Assembly (NCBI GenBank): GCA_934491515.1
Contig: CAKSTF010000012.1
Span: 1-51,964 of the forward strand
Direction: 5' to 3'
Origin: an uncultured Eubacteriales bacterium
Lineage (GTDB): Bacteria; Bacillota; Clostridia; Oscillospirales; Acutalibacteraceae
Length of the DNA: 51,964 nt
Under the pieces are notes generated by a model, which worked only from the letters and a program-made list of their open reading frames with translations, made no database searches and was not told the origin of the DNA. Below, one piece after another: positions 33,125 to 40,930 of the stretch; within the stretch, counting starts at the first letter, position 1, and the number at the start of each line of letters is the position of its first letter. The position numbers and the translations under genes were made by a program.

Positions 33125-33153
33125 TTGACAATACCTATCGGGAGTATTATAAT
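33125..33153 (+). promoter_or_regulatory. Promoter of the DUF308-type gene
   Basis: Full consensus TTGACA (33125-33130), 17-nt spacer, TATAAT (33148-33153). Confidence 0.85.
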
Positions 33154-33190
33154 ATAGAAAATAAAACTTCTCCGAAAAGAGGTATTTTTT

Positions 33191-33793
33191 ATGGCAAGAC
33201 ATTATACTTCCCCCACCGGCGCCGTTAAAAAAGGATACATTTCAGCATCGGCAGCGCTTTGCATTTTAGGTCTTATAATGATAATTTTCCCGCAGTTTTC
33301 AAACAAGGTGTTCGGCATTGTATGCGGCATTATGTTTGCTGTGTTCGGAATAGTGCGGATTATGAATTTCTTTTCCGAAGGCAGCGGTCCAATTTCGGGC
33401 GTCGACCTTGTGCTTGGCACAATACTTGCCGTGGTGGGCATTATAACACTGTTTAACCCCGAAAGTCTTACGGCGTTTATCTGCCTTGTAACGGGCATTT
33501 ATGTACTTGCCGACGGTCTGCTTAAAATCGGCATAGCGCTTGATATGCGCACGGTAGGCACCAAGGATTGGGGCGGTCTTTTCGCAGTGGCGGTACTTAC
33601 GGCAGTTCTGGGACTTTTGCTTGTTTTCCGTCCTTTCGGCGGAAGCCGCGTTATAACGGTTCTTTTCGGCATAACAATACTTTTTGAGGGTGTTCTTAAT
33701 TTAAGCGTTTTTATAGCCGCAAAACGCGCCCTTAAATCCGCCAGACCTGATGAGATAGTGATTGAATACCATAGCGACGACGAAAACAAATAA
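33191..33793 (+). CDS. DUF308/HdeD-type membrane protein
   Basis: A 200-aa integral membrane protein with about six hydrophobic helices in three pairs (ASAALCILGLIMIIFPQF, FGIVCGIMFAVFGIVRIM, LVLGTILAVVGIITLFNPES, FICLVTGIYVLADGLLKIG, and two more) and a charged C-terminal tail. The repeated pattern of G/I/V-rich helices each ending in a PxxF or NPES turn is that of DUF308 proteins such as HdeD. Monocistronic, strong promoter. The role is unknown; HdeD relatives are linked to acid stress in enterics. Confidence 0.8.
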   Translation: MARHYTSPTGAVKKGYISASAALCILGLIMIIFPQFSNKVFGIVCGIMFAVFGIVRIMNFFSEGSGPISGVDLVLGTILAVVGIITLFNPESLTAFICLVTGIYVLADGLLKIGIALDMRTVGTKDWGGLFAVAVLTAVLGLLLVFRPFGGSRVITVLFGITILFEGVLNLSVFIAAKRALKSARPDEIVIEYHSDDENK

Positions 33794-33810
33794 TAAACGG
33801 CATTATATTA

Positions 33811-33848
33811 AACAAGCCGGAGAGCAGACTCTCCGGCTTGTTTGTTTT
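33811..33848 (+). terminator. Terminator after the DUF308-type gene
   Basis: A perfect 14-bp stem AACAAGCCGGAGAG/CTCTCCGGCTTGTT (33811-33824 with 33829-33842) followed by T-rich sequence. Confidence 0.9.
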
Positions 33849-33872
33849 CTTGTTTGTTTTCTTGTTTGTTTT
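33837..33872 (+). repeat. Three 12-bp tandem repeats
   Basis: CTTGTTTGTTTT is repeated exactly three times, starting inside the terminator 3' arm. It looks like slippage duplication of the terminator tail. Confidence 0.8.
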
Positions 33873-33887
33873 TCCGTAACGGAAATC

Positions 33888-34130
33888 TCAGTTTGAAAAT
33901 TTCTGTCTTGCCGCGTCTATCTTCTGCTGAGGCGCCTGTTCGGACGGATACCAGCCTTTTTCGGACATCTTGTTATATATGGCATTCTGCATAGCAAGCG
34001 TATCGTTAAGCACCTGTGAAAATGCGCTGTGAACATCGGGCGTGGCGGATTCAATGGTTCCGTGCATAAAAAGGTCGCAGGCGCCCTTTGTCGATGTGAG
34101 TATATTATCCATAATAAGTTTGTCTTCCAT
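33888..34130 (-). CDS. CotF-family spore coat protein
   Basis: An 80-aa helical protein matching the Coat F domain (DNILTSTKGACDLFMHGTIE, then TPDVHSAFSQVLNDTLAMQN and MSEKGWYPSEQAP). Members of the family are spore-coat components or coat-like proteins made during sporulation. AAGGAG lies before the ATG. It follows a second coat-like gene by 32 nt on the same strand, so the two form one transcript. Its presence argues for an endospore-forming host. Confidence 0.85.
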   Translation of the reverse strand: MEDKLIMDNILTSTKGACDLFMHGTIESATPDVHSAFSQVLNDTLAMQNAIYNKMSEKGWYPSEQAPQQKIDAARQKFSN

Positions 34131-34162
34131 TATTATTCTCCTTTTCTTGCGGCTGTTTAAAA

Positions 34163-34339
34163 CTAACCCAAAAGTCCGTAAAGTCTGTCAAAACCGGACT
34201 GATATTTTTTGCAAAGATCCTGCACAAAGTTTTTAAGTTCGGCATCGTTTAACTTTGCGGCAAAATCGGCGCAGCAGTCCTTCATCTGTTTTTCGTGACC
34301 GAGCGCATCCTCTACATAAAGCAATTCTTTCGGTGACAT
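34163..34339 (-). CDS. Small CotF-like spore coat protein (58 aa)
   Basis: A short gene starting MSPKELLYVEDALGHEKQMK and continuing with CCADFAAKLNDAELKNFVQD and YQSGFDRLYGLLG. The pattern ELLYxEDALGHEK and the closing YxxLL helix are typical of the short partners of CotF proteins in Clostridia. A strong AAGGAGG lies 9 nt before the ATG. First gene of the two-gene coat unit. Confidence 0.8.
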   Translation of the reverse strand: MSPKELLYVEDALGHEKQMKDCCADFAAKLNDAELKNFVQDLCKKYQSGFDRLYGLLG

Positions 34340-34419
34340 ATAAAAATTACCTCCTTAAAGTCAGTCTTTATGACTGTATTTTTATTATCCCGAAAATGAC
34401 ACACTTTATACTTAAAAAC

Positions 34420-34461
34420 AAAAAGTTTGCGAAAGGCAATGAGCATTCCGCAAACTTTTTT
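34420..34461 (-). terminator. Terminator downstream of the RelA/SpoT-domain remnant
   Basis: The perfect stem AAAAGTTTGCG/CGCAAACTTTT (34421-34431 with 34449-34459), with an inner AATG/CATT pairing. It starts right after the remnant stop codon at 34463. Confidence 0.8.
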
Positions 34462-34462
34462 A

Positions 34463-34722
34463 TTATTCCTTTTCGGCTTCCTTTATCCTTTTGTACATAT
34501 TCTGCATACGGCATACCCGGCACCGTAGGCGGCGCATTCGTACATTTCTTCGTTAATGCCGGCAGGCAATTTGGACTTGTCCGCCTTGTAGCGTATGTCA
34601 TGTTCAAGACTTGCCCAAAAATCCATAGCGATAGTGCGTATCTGAATTTCCGCCAGCACATACTCCGTTCTGTCCGAAAAATAAATCGGGACCCTTATAT
34701 CAAGGTGCAGTGAACGATAACC
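34463..34722 (-). pseudogene. 3' remnant of a small (p)ppGpp synthetase (RelA/SpoT domain), truncated and frameshifted
   Basis: The remaining frame begins GYRSLHLDIRVPI and continues with VLAEIQIRTIAMDFWASLEH, the second half of the RelA/SpoT nucleotidyltransferase domain of short alarmone synthetases. All of the N-terminal half is missing to the right of 34722, where the sequence becomes another gene on the opposite strand. After EEMYECA the frame is wrong, but a shifted frame gives MQNMYKRIKEAEKE and a stop, the normal C-terminus. So at least one deletion and one frameshift have occurred. The intact gene would be about 210-260 aa. Confidence 0.85.
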
Positions 34723-35769
34723 GAAGAAATGGTAAAGAATGCAGACGCTTTGTTTGGAATAAAGACATATCCCCATATCGACTACTACGAAGCAAGTTAT
34801 CACGCCGCAAAGGTGCTGACAGAAATTTTAAACGGCAAATGCAGACCCTGCACGGAATTTCGGAAGATTCCGATGCTTGTATCTCCGGAATGCAGTTCCA
34901 CGCTTACGGGCGCAGGGCTGGACGCCAAAACATATTTTGAAAAATTCACCCGCGAACACAACCTTATCGACGCCGAATTTTTCCACGGCTGGGCAGGTAT
35001 GGACAGCGTAACGGACGGCGCCTCTGTTATTGTGATTGCCGATGCACATAAGCCGAAAGACGAGGCCGACCGCCTTGCAAACTATGTTTTTGAAATGCGC
35101 GGCCGCTTTAACGAGCCGGAACGTTCCGCCAGTGAAGCGGTGGACACGGCGCTTGAATTACTTAAAAACGAATATGTTGTTATTAACGAAGGTACGGACA
35201 ATCCCGGTTCCGGCTGCCCGGGCGACGGCACGCACCTGCTTGCGGAATTCATCCGCCGTGACCTGCCGCGCAGCATTATGGGACCGCTGTTTGACCCCGA
35301 CAGTGCCGCCGAGTGCCACAAACACAAAATCGGCGACTGCTTTTCACTGAATGTCGGCGGAAAGCACCACCCCGCGTTCGGAAAAACGCTTAAACTTGAC
35401 GGTGCGCGATTACTCGCGTTATCTGACGGTGATTTTGTATGCGACTCCCCCGTTCATAAAGGCGCCGTTATGCATTACGGTCCCTCCGCACGGCTTAAAT
35501 ACGGCAACGTTGAATTTATTGTTGTAAGCAACCGTTTCCAAACTTATGATGACAGACCGTATCTGATGCTCGGCGCGCAAATGAGCGATTATTCGGTTGT
35601 GGGCCTTAAATCGAGCAACCACTTTAAAGCCTATTTTGCCGAACAGGCGGACGCAATAATATCTGCGGATACACCGAGTCTGTTCCCTAAAGATTTGCGG
35701 AAAATCGAATATCATAAGGTTGCCAGACCTATATATCCGCTTGATAAGGACACGGCGTTTGAACTTTAA
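34717..35769 (+). pseudogene. 5'-truncated M81 family (MlrC-like) metallopeptidase
   Basis: Family M81 (microcystinase C-like) proteins are usually about 490 aa. Homology begins abruptly at ITEEMVKNADALFGIKTYPH, a mid-protein segment, and then runs to the end: NPGSGCPGDGTHLLAEFIRR, FSLNVGGKHHPAFG, VVGLKSSNHFKAYF and DLRKIEYHKVARPIYPLD. About 150 N-terminal residues, including metal-binding residues, are gone. A stop (TGA, 34711) lies in frame just before. An ATG at 34729 could still give a 346-aa product, but no ribosome site is present. Confidence 0.8.
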
Positions 35770-35786
35770 AACGAAACAACGGTTAA

Positions 35787-35825
35787 AAAAGCACCCAACC
35801 GATGAAATTTCGGTCGGGTGCTTTT
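35787..35825 (+). terminator. Bidirectional terminator after the M81 remnant
   Basis: GCACCCAACCGA pairs with TCGGTCGGGTGC (one mismatch), flanked by A-run and T-run. It can serve both the M81 remnant and the convergent surface-protein gene at 35858. Confidence 0.8.
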
Positions 35826-35857
35826 GAATTTTTAAGGTGCTGACATAACAATCGTTT

Positions 35858-38716
35858 TCACGAATGTTTTTTCTTTTTTCCGCGGATAGCAAGTGCGGTC
35901 GCCGCGACGCTGCTTACAAACAGCAGTGCTATTAAAAACGCAAAGTTTCTGCTGTCGCCCGTCTTGGGAGATTTATCGGCATTACCGGTATTATCGGTGT
36001 TACCTGTATTTCCACCGCCCTGCTGCGCCGCTTTTATTTCAAATTCGGTGCTGCATTCGCCGTCGGTATAAACAACGGTAAGGGTATGTTTCCCTACGGA
36101 AAGCGTGGCAAGATAATCCTTTTTAAGCGTAATTACGGTAGAACCGGATTCCGCCGTATATTTATCGGCAGAAACCGTTTCGCCGTCCACCTTTATGCCG
36201 CTAAACTTTGAAAAATCGCCGTTTGCGCGGAATTTGAGCGTGCTGTCGGTATCCTTGGTCCATGTGCCTTTTGCGCCCTCGATTATCTTATAGTCGTGCA
36301 TTGTACCGGATGCCTGCGGTGTCATAGTAAGGTCGGTGAGAACCCACATAGTACTGTCGGAACCGTCACTCGTGTTGCCTTCGTAGCGTGTGTAATTCAC
36401 AAATTTGCCGTTGATTTTCAGCCTGGTGTCGGGACCGAATACATAAGTGGTATTTTCACTTTCAACAAAGCCGACTGCTTTTACATACACGCCGTAATGA
36501 TAGGTCTTGCCGGCTTCAAAAGCGGTGATTTTATTTTCATAAGCACCGCTGAAAAACTCCGAAGAGATTGCGCCGGTCTTGCTGTCCAGTTCCCACCACT
36601 CGCAGTCGTACTTATATTTTACGCCGTTGGGCACCTTACCTGTAAATACGGGCTTATCGCCGTTCTTAAAGTTAACGGTTACGCCATTTATCTCCACCAC
36701 GTCAATGACGACAATGTTAGGCATAGTGGGCATAGTAATCGTTTTAACGGCAGGGATATACATAACACCGCTGACGAAAGGTGCCGATACTTTTTGCCCG
36801 TTCACGGTAATGACGGTTTTATCGGTAAATGTATATCCGTTTTTCGGTTTAAGCATAAGTGAATAAACATAGGTTTTTCCGCTTTCAAATTTCGTGATAG
36901 CAGGTATATTACCGTGCGATGCGTTATCGGAATACCATGCGGCAACAGGCTGGTTGTTTTCAAACTGCTGCCAGCATTCATATTCAATTTCATATTTATC
37001 TGTATCGACTTCTGAAACCCTTGCCGTTGCCTTCGGAGTATCGCCCGGCTGATAGCCGAATTTTGCATTTTCAATTGTGGCAGCGGTGATTGCGGTGCTC
37101 GGCGCTGCCGCCGCGAATTTAACGGGTGCAGTACCCGTCTGGCGGTGGTTTTCGTCCGCGCCGGTCTCTTCCATACCGTTACCCAAAATCAGTTGACCGC
37201 CGATTTTTAAAGCAATATTTCCGGCTTTGCCGGTATCAAGAACGGTAGTGCCGCCGTTAAACGCGGCAACATTGAACTCATACGGCATCCTAACCAAAAG
37301 TCCTACGTCATTATAACTTTCGTCCACGTTGAAAACGATAGGTGTAAATTCTCCCCAATCCCAGGCAGCATCCAGCGTGCCGCTATTTACGGTAAGTTTG
37401 CTTACATCAACGGCGGGGTAAGCATAAAGTTCACCGTTGTACGGGCTTTTGCGTACCGGCTCCCTAACGGTAAGCGTTGCGTCAGAGAGGATAAGTTCGT
37501 CGGCGTCAATTCCTCCCGTTTGTACGCTGCCGCCGGAAATAATAACCTTTTTGGCGCCATAGAGTTGTTCCTTATTTATAACGGTACCGCCTGTTACGGT
37601 GAACAAGCCCTGCGTGTCGGCAGCACCGAAATTAGCCATATAAATTTTTCCGTTTATGGTTTCAAGGGTGCCTCCGTTTAAGGTGATATTACCGGCGTTG
37701 GAGGTTTTGGGACTGCCGCTGCTACCCACTTCCGCATCGATAGCGTTGCCGGGCCTACCGTAGTTATCTTTTTCCTGGGTGCTTGCAGCAGTAAGTTTGC
37801 CGCCGTCAAGAATGATGCCGCCGCCCGAAACATATGCGCCGTAGGCACCTGAAACTGATACTTCGCCGCTGCCGGAAACGAACAGATCACCCACGGAAAT
37901 ACACAAACCGTTTGACAAAACTCTTGATTCTGCCATAGAAGGAACGCTCTGCGCCGTAAGTTTACCGTCACCGGACACGGAAACATTGCCGCGATAAATA
38001 GCAACGCCGCGGGAGAATTCCAAATGATCTCTTGTACCGTCCTCGTTTAAAGAAGCGGCTTCTCCGCCTACCGCAGTAAGCAAGCCGCCCATAACCACAA
38101 GGCCTTTATTGCGCGTGTCGGTTTCCATATTCACGCCAAAAGAAAACGCTAAACCGCCGTCACCCGTAACTTCAGCCAAACCGCCCTGTGCCGACACATT
38201 ACCGCCTTTAACGGTAAAATCGCCGTCAACGGTGATACCCGAAGTGTAGGTCCAGCCGTTGTCTGCATTTTTGTGACTACCGGAAACGGCGGTTAAACTG
38301 CCCGTGCCGCCCTCAATGGTAAGCGAACCTACGGCGTCTATTGCGGTAGTATAAATTGAGTTGTTTTCTTTGCCGTTTACATTTGCTGTTATATCGCCGC
38401 TTTTTACGGTGTTTGAAGTACCGTCTTTAAGAACGATTGTAGACCCTGCAGGCAGTTTCACAGCCGTTTTGGCGGTTGTAACAAAGTTGACGCCCCACAA
38501 AGTCAGGGTCTTGGTGTCGCTGTTCCAAAGCGAGTCCGCCGTACCGGTCTTGTACTGATTGAGCAGCCTTATGGCTGTTTCACCTCTGCCTACGGTAAAG
38601 TCCGCCGTTTCGGCTGCAGACGTTGTCGCCAGTGCCGCTATCGGCACGATTGACAATATCATACAAAGCGTCAGCAGTATTGCCGGCAGTTTTTTCCTTA
38701 AAAATTCTGCTTTCAT
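35858..38716 (-). CDS. Large cell-wall-anchored surface protein (SPKTG sorting signal)
   Basis: A 952-aa secreted protein. Start ATG at 38716 with AGGAG 9 nt upstream; a GTG two codons earlier is too close to it. The signal peptide ends near ALATTSAAE. Residues ~35-540 are a repetitive beta-helix-like region with many short GG(K/T/N)L and SGGSV/ITLNGGTL turns, resembling carbohydrate-binding or adhesin beta-solenoids. Two homologous segments follow (about 580-810: YEIEYECWQQFENNQ... and YKYDCEWWELDSKTG...), then an Ig-like domain (SGIKVDGETVSADKYTAESG). The end is KSPKTGDSRN, a hydrophobic helix and RGKKKKHS. Last gene of a cluster with two lipoproteins. The ligand is unknown. Confidence 0.8.
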   Translation of the reverse strand: MKAEFLRKKLPAILLTLCMILSIVPIAALATTSAAETADFTVGRGETAIRLLNQYKTGTADSLWNSDTKTLTLWGVNFVTTAKTAVKLPAGSTIVLKDGTSNTVKSGDITANVNGKENNSIYTTAIDAVGSLTIEGGTGSLTAVSGSHKNADNGWTYTSGITVDGDFTVKGGNVSAQGGLAEVTGDGGLAFSFGVNMETDTRNKGLVVMGGLLTAVGGEAASLNEDGTRDHLEFSRGVAIYRGNVSVSGDGKLTAQSVPSMAESRVLSNGLCISVGDLFVSGSGEVSVSGAYGAYVSGGGIILDGGKLTAASTQEKDNYGRPGNAIDAEVGSSGSPKTSNAGNITLNGGTLETINGKIYMANFGAADTQGLFTVTGGTVINKEQLYGAKKVIISGGSVQTGGIDADELILSDATLTVREPVRKSPYNGELYAYPAVDVSKLTVNSGTLDAAWDWGEFTPIVFNVDESYNDVGLLVRMPYEFNVAAFNGGTTVLDTGKAGNIALKIGGQLILGNGMEETGADENHRQTGTAPVKFAAAAPSTAITAATIENAKFGYQPGDTPKATARVSEVDTDKYEIEYECWQQFENNQPVAAWYSDNASHGNIPAITKFESGKTYVYSLMLKPKNGYTFTDKTVITVNGQKVSAPFVSGVMYIPAVKTITMPTMPNIVVIDVVEINGVTVNFKNGDKPVFTGKVPNGVKYKYDCEWWELDSKTGAISSEFFSGAYENKITAFEAGKTYHYGVYVKAVGFVESENTTYVFGPDTRLKINGKFVNYTRYEGNTSDGSDSTMWVLTDLTMTPQASGTMHDYKIIEGAKGTWTKDTDSTLKFRANGDFSKFSGIKVDGETVSADKYTAESGSTVITLKKDYLATLSVGKHTLTVVYTDGECSTEFEIKAAQQGGGNTGNTDNTGNADKSPKTGDSRNFAFLIALLFVSSVAATALAIRGKKKKHS

Positions 38717-38761
38717 AAACACGTTCTCCTTAAAGTATAAAATTGAAGTTTATGTTTTTAT

Positions 38762-39349
38762 TTAAAGTTTGTGGCCGCATTCGCTGCAAAACGCGCTGCC
38801 GGGTTGTGCGTCCGCGCCGCAAGCAGGACATTTTGTTATAAGTTTTGTTCCGCAATGATTACAGAACTTCGAGCCTGCGGAAACCTGTTCTTTGCAGTTG
38901 GGACAAACGGTCATCCCCGCCGCTACGGTTTGCCCCGCGCCGGTTACAACCACGGGCCTGCCGCCCGTAATGATCGTGTTTTCAATAACCTGAAATACCT
39001 CCGAAGGAAGCTTCTTTTGTTTAAGCGCGCCCATTCCTGCCGTTATGGCAAGCGGCCACGCGATAAACAGTCCTACTGCTCCGGCTCCCAGTTTATCCGA
39101 CCACTGTCCCTCGCCTACGCTTACGTCAAGCCTGTCGTCTGTAACCGCTAACTGAACGGTGATTGCAAGCCGCATTCCCGAAAAGGTTTTCCAGCCGTCT
39201 TTAGGTTGGCTTGCCTGCATAATACAGCCTTCCGTAGTCTCGGAACTTTGGACCTCCATTCCCTTTTCAAAGCGGAAAAATCCTTCCAGACGCGTAACTA
39301 TATCCTGCACATCCGTACCGTTTAACATAAATACTCTTGATTCATTCAT
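38762..39349 (-). CDS. Double zinc-ribbon protein with N-terminal unknown domain
   Basis: A 195-aa protein. Residues ~1-100 form an alpha/beta domain (FMLNGTDVQDIVTRLEGFFR), followed by a glycine-rich hydrophobic stretch (LGAGAVGLFIAWPLAITAGMG) that may be a membrane-associated helix. The C-terminus has two zinc ribbons: CPNCKEQVSAGSKFCNHCG and CPACGADAQPGSAFCSECG. The first part resembles the product of the upstream gene (39382) in size and strand pattern. No named function. Same-strand cluster with the lipoproteins. Confidence 0.7.
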   Translation of the reverse strand: MNESRVFMLNGTDVQDIVTRLEGFFRFEKGMEVQSSETTEGCIMQASQPKDGWKTFSGMRLAITVQLAVTDDRLDVSVGEGQWSDKLGAGAVGLFIAWPLAITAGMGALKQKKLPSEVFQVIENTIITGGRPVVVTGAGQTVAAGMTVCPNCKEQVSAGSKFCNHCGTKLITKCPACGADAQPGSAFCSECGHKL

Positions 39350-39381
39350 CCTGATTTCCTCCGTTCTTAAAACCGTTTTTA

Positions 39382-39747
39382 TTAGATATTGCCCTGCGGT
39401 GATACCGCATTCATTACAAGTTCGTTTTCAAGATATTGCGAAATACTGTCCGCTACAGCGGTTATGGCACGCTGAACGCCCAAAGGAGACAGCCACTCGC
39501 ACGGACGTACCATTGTTACGGACAATTCCGTGCCCGCCGCCTGCTCGTTCACCGAAATGGAAAAGCGGCTCATATTGCCGTAGACCGACATATCCGACGA
39601 AACGGTCGAAGAATCCGTTTTTTCATATTCGGCGCCGTTTTTATCCAACACCTCGTATATTGCAACAATTACATATTGTCTTTTGTAAGGAAGCGTTCTT
39701 TTGGTTGTATCATTGTCCTGCAAAGCGGAATTCCGCGCCGTGCCCAT
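39382..39747 (-). CDS. Hypothetical cytosolic protein (121 aa)
   Basis: The start at 39747 follows AAGGAGG; a longer frame to 39780 has no ribosome site. The product is alpha/beta with no signal or membrane segment. The C-terminal half (FSISVNEQAAGTELSVTMVR, then QRAITAVADSISQYLENELV) runs in parallel with the N-terminal domain of the zinc-ribbon protein (LAITVQLAVTDDRLDVSVGE, then SEVFQVIENTI). The two may be distant paralogues. Function unknown. Confidence 0.65.
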   Translation of the reverse strand: MGTARNSALQDNDTTKRTLPYKRQYVIVAIYEVLDKNGAEYEKTDSSTVSSDMSVYGNMSRFSISVNEQAAGTELSVTMVRPCEWLSPLGVQRAITAVADSISQYLENELVMNAVSPQGNI

Positions 39748-39794
39748 GGTACCAATCCTCCTTTTCTTAATCTGCTGCAATCCGATTTTATGTG

Positions 39795-40916
39795 TTACTG
39801 TTTTTCAATGTATCCGCTTATGGGTTCGGCGTACATATTATCGTCCGTTACCGCTTTGTAGCGGCTGCCGTCATAAACATCGGTAAAACCGTTTGTCGCT
39901 TTGTAGATTTCGCCTGTATCGGTATCGTAAACACGCTCGTAACCGAGTATCGCGTCACTCTGTTTCTGACTCATAATGTCCTGACTTCTGTTGCGGCTTT
40001 CCCAAGATGACATCATCGCGTCCATCGTTTGGTTGAAATTCTGGCTTATCTGCTTTGCAAGGGCAACCTTTTCATTGCTTGCTTGGTTTGTGGCGTTTAC
40101 AAAACTTTCGGAATACTGCAGTGTCTTCATACAGTCGGCAAGCACGCTTTCCCATTCGATAAAGGTATCCTTTGCGGCGGTAATCGCCAGAATGTTGTAT
40201 GCCATATAATAGCCGCCGTCCGCCGATTGAAGCTGATAGTTTATAACATTGCCGCCTGATATTCTGACACTGCCGAAATCAACAACGCTTGCGGCGAACA
40301 TTCCCTCGCCGTCTTTTCCGTTTTCGTTGAATGTAGCCCTTAACAGTTCATCGCCTAAAGCCACAGATTTCATACTGCTTGTAGACTCGTATCTGTCAGT
40401 CACCGTAAAGCCGCTGAATGTAGGAAACGTGTAGCCGCCGTAATCGGGTTCCACTTCCGATACAAACGCCGCGTACTGCGGAAATATTTTAAAGAATCCT
40501 TCGGTAGACGGATTTTCAAGTACGGGAGCCTTGGCAAAAAGTGCTGCCTGCGTGTTGCCCATTGAATAGTTTTGCTGCCATGCCGCTTTACCCTCTTGGC
40601 TGTGCAGAAGAATATCCGCCTTAAGCAGAATGAACATCTGATTAAGCGGCTCTTTTGGGTCGCAAACGCGGATACTGTGGTAGATATTCGTTCCGCCTGT
40701 TGTTACCGTCCAGCCTTTGGGGATAGTCATACTGAAATCCGCCGTTTCGTATTTTTCGGTTTGTACGGCTTTTGCCGCCGTTTGCGTTACTTTTATTCCC
40801 TTTTCGGTTTTGGTTGTTTTTGTGCCGTCCTCGTTTACAACGGTTTTTCCGCAGGCGGAAAAACTGAATATCATAACCGCCGTAAGCAGCAGTGCTGTTA
40901 TCTTTCTTATGTTCAT
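39795..40916 (-). CDS. Lipoprotein (373 aa)
   Basis: The N-terminus MNIRKITALLLTAVMIFSFS followed by AC is a lipoprotein signal (lipobox FSAC), so the mature protein is lipid-anchored outside the membrane. The mature part has a charged linker and a domain starting YETADFSMTIPKGWTVTTGG, like PsbP/DUF-type domains that bind small ligands or proteins. A C-terminal helical region (NQASNEKVALAKQISQNFNQ) is followed by a Tyr/Asp-rich end (LGYERVYDTDTGEIYKATNG). It lies 14 nt from the second lipoprotein gene. Function not recognised. Confidence 0.75.
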   Translation of the reverse strand: MNIRKITALLLTAVMIFSFSACGKTVVNEDGTKTTKTEKGIKVTQTAAKAVQTEKYETADFSMTIPKGWTVTTGGTNIYHSIRVCDPKEPLNQMFILLKADILLHSQEGKAAWQQNYSMGNTQAALFAKAPVLENPSTEGFFKIFPQYAAFVSEVEPDYGGYTFPTFSGFTVTDRYESTSSMKSVALGDELLRATFNENGKDGEGMFAASVVDFGSVRISGGNVINYQLQSADGGYYMAYNILAITAAKDTFIEWESVLADCMKTLQYSESFVNATNQASNEKVALAKQISQNFNQTMDAMMSSWESRNRSQDIMSQKQSDAILGYERVYDTDTGEIYKATNGFTDVYDGSRYKAVTDDNMYAEPISGYIEKQ

Positions 40917-40930
40917 AATCTTTTTTCTCC

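Noticed and set aside
33837..33872. CRISPR-like repeats
   Set aside because: Three direct 12-mers without spacers; a simple tandem repeat.
34710..34940. A 76-codon frame overlapping the M81 remnant
   Set aside because: It is in a different frame from the clear M81 homology and has no family match.
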